Below are positions 12,930 to 23,540 of a stretch of 64,000 nucleotides of DNA, one piece after another. Source of the stretch: Aquilaria yunnanensis (Eukaryota; Streptophyta; Magnoliopsida; Malvales; Thymelaeaceae); NCBI GenBank assembly GCA_039654915.1, contig CM077599.1:18726501-18790500 (forward strand). The letters run 5' to 3'. The translations under genes and the position numbers were made by a program. Under the pieces are notes generated by a model that was not told the DNA's origin, did not search any database, and saw only the letters and a list, made by a program, of their open reading frames with translations. How positions within the stretch are numbered: position 1 is the first letter of the stretch; each line of letters opens with the position of its first letter.

Positions 12930-14145
12930 AAAATATGACTATAGTGGTTTATAGGCATACCTAATTAAAAAGGCCAAAACTGAGTAAAACAATCATCAGA
13001 TGGGCTTGACCTTAGGTGAGCCCAAGCTATGCTTGACCTTAAGTCGAGTAGAGTTGGATCCTAGACTAACAAATTTGCTTTGTTGTTAATAAACCTACAC
13101 ATAATGAAAGTTTTGTCATTTATTTTTGTGGTAATTATATATGACGTAGGTACATTTCTTTTCAACTATTAAATGTTTACCATGTTGAATTATATTCTTA
13201 TATATTATTACAGTACTTTCTATTTTAAATTTTGTTGGTTAAAGTGGCAATGTTGGGTTGCACGGCCTGGTAAGGGTGGTGGATAAAATATGACTATAGT
13301 GATTTATAAGTAGGCCAGATTAGAGATGTATTGTTGGCCAAATCAGTAAAACTAGGTTTAGCTTGATTGGACATGGGCCAATCACGGAGGAGGCCTAGAT
13401 CAATTGATACAATCATAGTATGAGCTTGACCTTAAATGAAACCCAAGTTAGGCTTCACCTTGAGCTGGGTAGAGTTGGGGTCCTAAGCTTAATAAGCTTA
13501 GCCTAATGTTAATAAATTCTGCAATAAAAGTTTTTTATTTTCCAAAATCTTTAATTAATTTATTTTTGGGGTAAATTACAAAAAGCCTCATCTTGTTTGA
13601 TGTAACCTACACTTTGTCCTCTATATTTAAAAAAACATACACTTTACCCCTACTTTTTTTATAGTGTCTAACAACAATATCTGAAAACCTAAATTAAATT
13701 GTTTGATAACCATGTTCAAGTAATTTTAAGATTTTTTTTATTTTTTTCATAGCTAACCGATTTTTAAAAGATAATGATATGTATTCATAGGAAGAAAAAT
13801 GCATTTACAAAAAAAAAACTAACAATTAAAATATCTATTAACTATAAAAAAAACTTGGAGAAACTATCATTATTAGAACATGACTATTATATAGTTTAAA
13901 TTACGATTTTAAAAGTTATTATCGGATAGTATAAAAAAGAAATAGGGGCAAAGTATAGGTTTTGAAAAATAAATGGAACAAACTGTAGGTTAGGATAAAC
14001 CTCAGGGGGTAATTGTAACTTTCCTTTATTTTTTTGTTAATAATTTTATGCATATCATGTCCCGATTTGTTTTTAATTGTAAAATACTTACCTCATTGAA
14101 TTATATTTTTGTTTATTCCAAATTTTTTTGGTTCTTGTGGCATCA
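12930..14145. repeat. diverged tandem duplication split by a MITE
   Basis: Copy 1 (about 12,930-13,270) and copy 2 (about 13,284-13,567, resuming at 14,034) share 'atgactatagtg', the GCTTGACCTTA block and the segment after TTTATTTTTG. The break in copy 2 is exactly the MITE at 13,568-14,024, so copy 1 shows the pre-insertion site. Confidence 0.65.
13568..14024. mobile_element. Mutator-type MITE, copy A
   Basis: A 457-bp element with long imperfect terminal inverted repeats: left GGGTAAATTACA, right reverse complement GGAAAGTTACAATTACCCCC. It is flanked by perfect 9-bp direct repeats TTTATTTTT (13,559-13,567 and 14,025-14,033). A 9-bp duplication is the signature of Mutator-like elements. It has no coding capacity. 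Confidence 0.85.
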
Positions 14146-15329
14146 TGCTATCAAATCAGGAGATACAAGTTGCAAAAAATGCTATTTGTATATATAAATT
14201 AATATCTATTGCTAAAATATGTGTGGTTCTAGATTAATTAGATTTGAAATGAATTTACAAGTTAGAGTTCTAACATCATCCCATTTATCATTTAACAAAT
14301 TTTTTCATAATGACTATTAAGAATCTTCACTCTCTTGATGGGTACAATACATTTTAATGTTTTTCTAATGTAATTAAGTGGATTCTAATATGGAACTTCT
14401 ATTTGTTATTGTAGCTCTATTAGCCCGGCTAGATTAAGCTAGGTAAAGATTAATTATGAACATCTCTCAATATTCACTGAGTAATCATTAGTTTAATTGC
14501 ACAATTAGCATTAAAATGTATTGACAAGACTCTACAAGATATTGTTAGGTGTTTTTGTATAAATTGACATGGCTCTAGATATCATGAACTTGCATTTCTA
14601 ATTTTTTATTTTACAATTCTAAAATTTTACAAGAATTTAACTATTATTACGGAATTATTGATGTTTATTTTGGCCTTTTTTAAATCTCGTGACAATGCTG
14701 GGTATATAAACTAGTTTAAATGTAAAACGGTTTATGTTATACTTTATTTGTCTCAAATTTTATACTCCATTTGGCATTTTGGGTTATCCTAAATTCTTTG
14801 CATCATTTCTTATTTTAGTAAGTTTTACTAGGCAAATTTACAATTATGCCCCTTTATATCTATTCCCCAATCATTCATTTTGTTCTTGTTTTACTTATCC
14901 GATTCCCAATGAAGGCGGTAGATGAAGGGGCGAAGAAGTCGGGGAACGCGACGGGGTGAGGAGGTTAGGGCTGTGAGCGAAGGGGCAAGGAGATTAGGGC
15001 GAGGAGGTCGGTGCATGGGCGGGGGGCAAAGGGGTGAAAAAATTGGACGCAAATGGCGGCAAGAAATCAAAAGCGACAAACGGACCGACAGATCAAGAGG
15101 GCAGTGAAAAATTGGACGCGAAGGATAGCGAGAGATCAGACCTAAAGCATGGCGATAGATCGGATGTGAGGACCACGAGAATCGAACGCAAAAGATGGCG
15201 AGAATCAGATATGAAGAATTGTAAGAATCGAACGATATGATAGAGAAATCAGATGCAAAAGACATGGACAGTCAAATCAAGGCGGCATGGGAATAGTTGT
15301 GGGGATGGACAGCAAAATGAAAGAGGCGA
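14146..15329. other. intergenic; purine-rich GC patch at 14,890-15,329
   Basis: The first 700 bases are plain AT-rich DNA. From about 14,890 the sequence becomes strongly G/A-rich with repeated GAGGAGGT, GATCGGA and GAATCGAACG-like phrases. The ORFs across it are low-complexity and I do not believe they are genes. The patch seems to resume at 19,227 beyond the hAT insertion, for example 'atggacagc' on both sides. Confidence 0.45.
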
Positions 15330-16466
15330 GGAAAGAGTATTGATGTTCAGCGGGCCGGACCGGCCGGTCCTGGGCCTAAGATATTTGGGCCTGGGCACAG
15401 CCCGGGTTGACACGTGCCGGGTCCGTGCCGGGCCTGACCCGGTCCTATGCCGAGTTGGGCCGATTCCGAGCTGGCCTGTTAATTTTTAAATTTTAAAATT
15501 GTAATTTTTATTTTAATTTTAAGTTTTAGTTTTAATTTTTAATTTTTAGTCTTCAATTTTAAATTTGTAGTCTTTAATTTTAATTTTAATTTCATTTTAT
15601 ATTTTTACAAATTGATATTAAAATAAAACAATATAAAAATATTATTGTCAGTATGTTAAAGAGAACAAAATTTTGGTAACTAATGTTTTACCTTTTAAAA
15701 TAGTATATAAAACAATAATTGAAAAAGAAAAGCTTGAGGATTAAGAGAGGAAATAGAAGATCTAAAGCAATAGTTATAATATGGATTTTTCAATTTTAAA
15801 AATTATGGACCAAAGTACTTTATTGAACCATGGATCTTTTAAAGTAAATAACTCATTATAAAAATCTCAATCATCAATAATGAAAAAATATGACAAAATA
15901 CAATATTATGTTGAATTTATGTTAATTAATCAAAGGTTAAATCAATAACTTAATAAAAATAAAAATAAAAGGTAAGAAATTGACCAAAAAGTTTGAAAAC
16001 TATGATATATTTGATTTTGAGTTAAACAATTTTTTTAACCTTTATTAAGTCAATTATTAAAACCTTAAGGACTAAAGTTATTTCTTCATACTAAAGAAAC
16101 AAATCATGATTATCAAGATTTTACTTTACAAGACAATAAATAAAATAATGACAAAAAAAATTAAAGATAAAGATAACAAATTATGCTCATCAATGTCTTA
16201 CCATAGAAAATAGTACATAAACCAACAAAAAAAATTTGGGGACCAACAGAGTAAATGGAAGAACTAGATTAATAGTTATTCTAAGCTTATCTTTATATTT
16301 TGTATAATTACTTGTTTTAAGAGTAAAACACCACCACCGATGTGAACTTTTATTAATTTTAAAGCCAAACGGCACTTACATATCATGGAACGGGCTTGTA
16401 CAATCTGTGTTAAACAGCAAAATCAGATCAAATACAAAGTAAGTAAATAATGAGCAAGCAGTGGAT

Positions 16467-18644
16467 TTAAACATCTATCTCATCGGGGTTTTCCTCGTCA
16501 GAACTCTTGTTGTCTTGTAATCTTAAAGCTGCAAGACCCCAATCACGGTTGCATATACAAACTTTAACTGTATCTAGTGATAACATTGCACGTTTCTCTG
16601 AAATAACACGCTTCCTAAGACTGAAAGCGGACTCTGATGCAACGGCTGAGACAGGAACAGCTAGAACTTCTTTGGCAATGATGGAGAGTATTGGAAATTT
16701 GTTGTTTCTTGCTTTCCACCAGTCTAGAATGTCGGTTTCACTATTCTCCCAAACAAGGTTAAGGTATGCGTCCACTTTAGTAAGACCGAATGCGGCAGCA
16801 TGGGGCCGTTTGAGGAGTTGTTCAGCCGGATTGAATGATAATGAGCCCGACAATGATGAAGACCCGATGGTAGATGAAGTAGTGTTTGCAACCTTATCCT
16901 TATGCCGACTGGCATATATCTTAAATAACTCTCGCAAGTGCTCATCAATAGAGACAGTTATATCATGAACAGAAATATGTGTCATTTCTAAGAAACTATA
17001 ATAACCCTCAAGTAGCTATTGCGTACCCGTGATTCTTACGGTCGGGTCTAGTGCAGATGCAAGTAAGTAGATTGGGGGTATAGTACTGAAATATAAAATT
17101 CATTTATCTTTCATGGCCTTAATTGTGTCTTTTAAGAACTCGTTATCTTTGTATTGGTTAAAAACCTATGTAATATTGACCATATGCATTAAAACTTTGT
17201 GCGATGTGGGATAGTATATACTGGAGCAAAAAACAGTGGCATCATAAAAATATCACAGCACAGCAGCCAATTTTGACAGTTTATCCCACATCTCTTGTTT
17301 TAAAATCGTTTTCTTTTCTCTGACATTTATAAAACATGTCATGTGTGCAGCAAATGACATCGCATCCATCAACATCTCATAAGTGGAGTTCCATCGGGTA
17401 GGGCAATCAAGTTTAAAACGTTTCCAACTAAAATCGAGGCCATTTTCCAGACAATATTGCTTAAACTCTTTAGAAACTTTGGTCCTTGACTTAAAATAAT
17501 GGATTGCCCACCTAATTGGAGTAATTTCATTTCTCAAAACTTAAAGACCCTTTTGGACAGCTAAGTTTAAAATATGTCATATACACCTCATATGAAAAAA
17601 TGCGGCATCACGGACAGGTTCTAGTGATTCTTTCAATGTCTCAGCCGCGACATCGTTGTTTGATGCATTATCAAATGTTATGCTAAAAACCTTGTCATGA
17701 CAAAAAAATTCTTTTAAACTTTCTGAATTTACATTGAATATGTTCCAACCAGTATGATCGACCTCCATCCACTTAAATGCAATGATACGTTTTTGAATAA
17801 CCCAACTATCATCAATCCAATGTGCAGTTATACAATAATAATCTTATCCTAGTGGTGAAGTCCACATGTCACTAGTAAATGAGATAGAATGATCAAAAGC
17901 AGAGAAGTATACTTGTAAGTTTGATTTACCAGCTTCATAAATTTTAAATGTCTCCCTTCTAGCAGTAGTCATAGATGTTCTTTTAAAAGCAGGGTTTAAG
18001 TATGATGTAATCCATTTTTCCATGTGTCTATCTTCCGATTGTGTAAATGGTTTTTCAGTTAACATCATCCATTCTACCATGCTTTCTTTACAGTCTTTTT
18101 GATTAAATTTAAAAATACCTGATCCGCCAGCATTGCTTGCAAGCTGTGTCTGACCGCCGGTACTCGTAGCTGCATCTGGACATAAAGTCGGACGCTTTGA
18201 TTCCATGTGACGTCTCAGTGTTCCTGTGTCAGCGTTCTTCTTGTGCGAGAGCTTTTGCTTGCAATATTTGCAATGTGTGAACCTCGAATCGTTTCCATGA
18301 CTATCCTTCTTAAAAACTTGGTCAAAATGCTCCCAAACCTATGCGGCGAGCCTCGACGTCTTACATTGTGGCGGAAGTTCGGCTTGATGGCTTGTCGGGG
18401 TTTGTTCAGAACCATCTCCTCCACCAACATTCCTTGCTGCCGTTGGCTCCACCTCCTCAACGTCATCATCAGAAACTTGATCGTCGAGCCCCAATTCGTA
18501 TTGGCTCATATCGAATTGCTCGTCATCGTCAGTTTGTTGGATATGAGTCCCACGGGCCGCCGGTCGGGAAAGGCTACGAAAAAATGACTTCAAACCGGTG
18601 CGGAATGAAGAGCTTGAGGCATTTCCCTTTCCTCTTGATGCCAT
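16467..18644 (-). pseudogene. hAT transposase (BED finger), eight nonsense codons
   Basis: One frame of 726 codons from ATG at 18,644 to the final stop at 16,467. Upstream TATA box at 18,810-18,817. N-terminus MASRGKGNASSS is Ser-rich and acidic. A BED zinc finger follows at about 18,200-18,330 (VWEHFDQVFKK, CKYCKQ, TLRRHMESK). The RNase-H-like core has TSDMWTSP and SITFDNASNND, which hold the likely catalytic Asp residues. The C-terminal hAT dimerisation region is at about 16,500-16,780 (LDWWKARNNKFP, VASESAFSLRKRVIS). In-frame stops lie at 18,339, 17,844, 17,577, 17,541, 17,253, 17,166, 17,100 and 17,016. There are no frameshifting indels. At least the 17,100 stop (KDK-stop-ILYF) looks like Trp TGG to TGA. 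It would have catalysed cut-and-paste transposition. Confidence 0.9.
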
Positions 18645-18809
18645 TTGTATGACGAAAAATTGAGCAGATCACGAGCCTTGAAAATAATTGAGAGTTGATT
18701 GAGAATGAAGAAAATAATATTGAGTGCTTCAAAGAAATGAGAGAATATAGTAGTAGAAAAATGAGAGATTGTTAAGATTGGTGTGAAGAAATGGTGGAAA
18801 TAGCCTCCC

Positions 18810-18817
18810 TATTTATA
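18810..18817 (-). promoter_or_regulatory. TATA box of the hAT transposase
   Basis: The minus strand reads CTATAAATAGGG about 166 nt upstream of the transposase ATG at 18,644, a plausible core promoter position. Confidence 0.5.
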
Positions 18818-19226
18818 GGGGAAGGCCTTATTTTTTTTTGCCTAAAAAACCTTTACAAAATAGTTGTTGGAGGGGGCAAAAATGTAATTTCTGGAGTCAA
18901 AAAATGGCAGCCAACCGTTAGAAGGACCAATTGTGTAATTTGCCCATTTTTTTGAAATTTTTGGAACGTTGAGGGGGAGGCAACCGTTGCGCTGCCGCCA
19001 TGCCGGGCCGGTCCCGTGCCGTTCCAGGCCCAACTCCTTCCTAGGTCATGCCGAGCCCACTTCCAACCCCTCCTCTTTTCCAAGCTCATAACCAACTCAC
19101 ACTTAGCCGGTCTTTAACCGGGCCCATGCCGCGCCGGGCTTGACTGAGCCTGGGCTGAGCTTGACGCGAGCCAATCCTGAGATAAGCCGAGTCAGGACCG
19201 GCCCAATATACACCTCCAGGAAAGAG

Positions 19227-20019
19227 TGGCGGAGATGGACAGCTGAACAGTAGGGCAAGGGAGGAGCTAAATCAGGTAAAGGGCAAAATTGGAAAAGAGG
19301 TGAAAACAGTATCATTTCCTGGTCGGTTTGCCAAATGTAAATTATGCAGAAAAACAGGAGGCAGTATTTCTTTACCATGTTAATGTCCGAGTAGTTTTTA
19401 GGGCTACAGTGTAAAGTTCCAAAAAAAATAGTTAGGATATAATTCTATTTGTTGCCAAATCTCTCGAGTTTTTAAAGTTACCCTCTACCGTTCGGGTATC
19501 TCGAGGGAGGTGTTACGTCCAAAAACAGGAGACGGGTCAGATAAAGAAAAGAAAGACAAAACGCAAGTTGGTGCGGTGCAAATTTGAATGGAGGCGGAAG
19601 AGATCGCGCGAAGGCCATTAGGAGGCGCGCGGTATCGCGCGAGAGCGGGAGTCACGTCGTTGCCAAATGATAAACATTTCCTCCCAGAGCGGACAAACAC
19701 CTTTTTCAATTTCTTAGTCGCCGCATCGTGCGGTTGGTAGGGCCGCCTTCCCATTAACCGTGCGATCGCCGACGGGAGGAAATATTATTTTATGCGTGTC
19801 GATGTCATCCGTTTGGCAGCTTCTGTCGGTATCTGCACTGCATCCGTCAGCAAGGTCCATGCCATGTGGGTGGGGTCAGAGACAGAGCCACGTGTTTCTG
19901 CGTATCCTTCGCCGCACTTTAACCCATTCTGACTTCGTCACCCCTCGCGACGTTAGATGAGGATTATGAAATCAAATCGTTTTTGTCTTGTATAGAGAAT
20001 ATAATTTTATGAAAATATA
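19227..20019. other. CpG-rich intergenic island, no gene seen
   Basis: Unusually GC- and CpG-rich for this window between about 19,490 and 19,960, with repeated GATCGCGCGA-like and GCGCGCGG words and a G-box CACGTG near 19,890. No frame shows a domain. It could be a detached promoter, old gene debris or a transposon end. Confidence 0.4.
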
Positions 20020-20021
20020 TA

Positions 20022-20314
20022 CTCCCTCCGTCCCGTTTTAATTCAAATATTTGACTGGATACGGAGATTAAGGTGTATGTAATTTGTGTTAATTTTTTAT
20101 GTAGTAAAAGTTTAAATAATGATTAAAAAAGAAAAGATTTTTTTTTGGGTTTTGTGCAGTGAGAGGTTGAGTGGAGATTAAAAAAAAGAGTCTTTATTGG
20201 GTTTCGTGTAAAAGAATTATTTAATTATTTAAACTTTCAAAAAGAGGAAACGTTTCAACCTTTTTGGGACTTCCCAAAAAGAAATACGTTTCAATTAAAT
20301 TGGGACGGAGGGAG
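20022..20314. mobile_element. Stowaway-like (Tc1/mariner) MITE
   Basis: A 293-bp non-coding element with terminal inverted repeats CTCCCTCCGTCCCGTTTTAA and its complement, flanked by TA dinucleotides (20,020-20,021 and 20,315-20,316). This TIR and the TA duplication are diagnostic of plant Stowaway-type MITEs. Confidence 0.93.
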
Positions 20315-20316
20315 TA

Positions 20317-23029
20317 TATAACTATTAATTTGAATCTCTACAACAATATAATGATTTTCGTATGAAATTCAATAAAATCAATTATAAAAAATAAAAATAA
20401 TAAAGAAATACAAAAACTTTAAAAATAAGTTACATAAATTGAGTGGCAGGTGATATAGGGAATGAGGAGTTATAACTGTAAATTTCAACTTATACAAAAT
20501 ATTGTGGTAGTAGTGGCTTTTATTTTATCTGGTGCAACAATAGGGAGTATATACTGTTTAGACGAACAAAAAATTATGGTCAAACTAAAAGATAAAATTG
20601 AAAATATATAAATAAAAAATAAAAAAAATTAAAATTAAAAATTACTTCAGAATGCTTCATGACTCTCTACTATTATAAGCTATTTTTTTCTCGTTGTTTT
20701 GTTAGATCTCATTGCCTAAATTTTGAAGGCTAAAAAATAAACTATGCATTTTTTATATGTGAGATGATATGACTACTTATATTTTCCTAGCATCTAAATC
20801 AAATTTCAACTTCTCTTTAACAAGCTATTTGACTAACATGACAAAAAAAATATAAAAAACTAATTCATTTGCAAATAAAAAATGGAAGCTAATACATTAA
20901 TATTGGGTATAAATTTTACATAAAAATTTTAAAATTCATATCCTTTACTTTATTTACTATTTTTGTTTTTATTTATGTTTTTTCACTATTTAATTTTTAA
21001 AACAATTCATAAAATATACATCATATATATATATATATATGCAAAAAATATTATGGGGCTAGGGGGACGAGACTCCCTCAACCCCCCTTATCTTCGCCCT
21101 TGATTGCTTCAATATAAAAAAAGTTTAAGCCTTAACATAACATTCATTAATATAAATAATACAAATGTAAGTCTGAAGGAAATTTTATAAACAAACAAAA
21201 TTGCACAATAACAGCAAATTAATAGATGCACTTTCAAAGATTTGAGTTCTATCTTCTAAATGAGAGAGAAGGCAGAAGAGAAGAGAGGGAAAGAGACAAT
21301 GGTTTTTTTTTTCTATGTCTTTGTGTTTACTTCATATTGAAGTGGTCAATAACTTGGACAACAAGTGTCTAATCACTTCAACTATTCTAATTTTTGCTAA
21401 AATAAAAATGTAATACAATAGAAACTAATATCAATTAGAATGGCTATAATATTTCGATCTTACCAATCTTACAATTTTAGCCATCTCTAATCACACTATA
21501 TCATCAATTCTATTACATCCCAATAATGTTTTATGAAGCCTTATCATAGAATCTCTTGATCATGCAATCAGATCGCGATCTTAATAGGTGTGATTCTGGT
21601 TTCATTTCAACTTTTCTCATCAGCATTGATTGTTTTTATTTGTTAGTTGCTGACTCATTGTTTTTTAACGGATTTCTTTAGTGATGAATTAGCAGCTCCC
21701 CTTTTTTTGTTGCCTATTTCATATGTAGCCACGAACTTGTTAGGTTTTAATTGTTGTTTTGCTTGATTTTGTATTGTAACCAGGGTTTTAAATTTTGTAC
21801 TTCATAATTTACTATTTTTTTAATGTTATAGTACAGTACTAGTATTATATTAGACCATCTCAATTATACCAGTTTTAGGTAATTTAGCCATATATACATA
21901 AATAAAACAAATAATATATATAAACATAATATATCAACATATAGATCATATTAAAATCTGAGATTATAAGAGTGTGAGCTATATGTTATATGTATATAGA
22001 TTGATTAAGTGTTTTTCTCATATAAATATTTCATTAGGTATAATATAAGGTATAAAAATAAATAAAAGTGAATTTTCTTTTGAATATCAGTATATAATTG
22101 TCATAAAATTAATTATTTAAACATACTTATAATATATTTTACCTAAAAGATATAAAAAATAAAAAGTTATTTAATCAATACGAAGATGATATAACCAGTA
22201 CGAGCCAAGATGGCCAATACTTGGGCAACCCAGTACAATGAACAATTTTTGTCTTGGTTATTCCATACAATTTTTGTGCCAGTATCAGTATAGTACGGTA
22301 TTTAAAACTATAGCAAATTTGAAGACAAAACTTCGAAGATAATGGGGCAAATTGAAACCCAAAATATGCCGTACCTGTTGAGAGATGAGATGGTTGAAAA
22401 AGAGGTGAGATATTAATTCTTCGCCATTACTACAAACCCACTCATTTAGCAGGAACATTTAAAGCCATTTGTATTGGACATTGTCTCTCGGGGGCAAAAC
22501 ATTGGAGAATGATCTCCAAGCAAAATTAACAACTTTTGGAGGCAATATTAAGCTCCATAACTAAGATTAAAATTTTTGTTAATCATGAGAAGTCTGAAAA
22601 TTACCTTTAAAACCTACTTATAAAATAAGATTAATTCTTCTGAAAAACATTATCTAAATAATTGCCAAGTAAATGTAATATTAATTTTAAATGGTCTTGC
22701 AAATAAAATAAAATATTAAAAAATAAGGGACAATAACTTTAGTGTTGTCGACTGCTTCCTAAGGGTGTGTCGTAATTCTGCTCTCATGTCTATAGGTTAG
22801 AAATTATACATACCTGCTAGTTTTTATCACCGCAAACTAACAGTGATCTACTAACAATGTAAAAGTTGGCAATAGATAACTCTTTCTGGGTGGAGATCTT
22901 ATGGACCAACACCGTCTCCCCACTCTCACGCCTGCATGATTTGTTTTTTCTTCCCCTTGGTGAATAAGGAATAATGCATAAAGAGAAAGGTTCTATCGAA
23001 CGCCGTATAACTTCATTCGTTGTATTTCT
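20317..23029. other. intergenic AT-rich DNA; possible MITE at 21,781-22,312
   Basis: No gene. A possible inverted-repeat element has left end CAGGGTTTTAAATTTTGTAC and right end complement AGTTTTAAATACCGTAC, but I could not find a clean target duplication. A short (TA)n lies near 21,024. Confidence 0.35.
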
Positions 23030-23540
23030 TCTGGGGGACCAAAATGGTGTGGTAGGAGATTAGGTTGGGTTGATTGAAATAAAATTTTGTCGCCTGAGGA
23101 TGTAGGCGTTTGTGTATTGGTAGTCTGAGAGGGAAAAATGTATCTTTGTAGGGAAATAATGGTGGAGGTTTAGAAATGAAAGTGATGCTTTGTGGGCAAA
23201 TGTGATTAAAAATATTTACGGGGGAAATGCAGGTGTTGGAGATAAGGAGGTAGAAAATTGTAAGGGAGGTGCCTAGGAGAATGTTGTAAAATCTGATTTT
23301 AAGATTGAGAGGGTGGTGGTTCTTTTATTAATTCGTGCAGGTGGTAGTTAATGAGGATGTGTGGTCAAGTAATAGGTGTCTTAAAAGGTGTATTTAAGAT
23401 TGTTTAATTTGGAATCGAGAAAAGATTGTGCAGTAAGGGAGAGAGGGAGCTGTGAAGGGTATGAAAGGAGATGAGAGTGCAATTGGATTAAAAATGTAAG
23501 AGGAGGGGAATGTTTTGAGCTATAAAGGCTTAAGCATATT
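23030..23540 (+). pseudogene. LINE reverse transcriptase C-terminal fragment
   Basis: With frame changes the plus strand reads IGSLRGKNVSL, then WWRFRNESDALWANVIKNIYG, then LFNLESRKDCAVRERG. These are characteristic of the region downstream of the RT domain in plant LINE ORF2 proteins. Stops and frameshifts make it non-functional. It lacks the RT core and a poly(A) tail nearby, so it is an internal fragment. Confidence 0.75.

Larger units (their letters stand above)
15338..19218 (-). mobile_element. full-length hAT transposon
   Basis: A 3,881-bp element bounded by perfect 8-bp target duplications GGAAAGAG (15,330-15,337 and 19,219-19,226). Imperfect terminal inverted repeats are TATTGATGTTCAGCGGGCC at the left and TGGAGGTGTATATTGGGCC at the right (reverse complement). 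Both ends carry GC-rich subterminal arrays of GGGCC/GGCCGG motifs (about 15,345-15,480 and 18,975-19,210), as is usual for hAT elements. The interior holds one minus-strand transposase frame, broken only by stop codons. The element is full length but inactive. Confidence 0.93.

Noticed and set aside
14891..15489. ORFs in the purine-rich region
   Set aside because: Low-complexity composition on both strands, no domain, and the end of one lies inside the hAT terminus.
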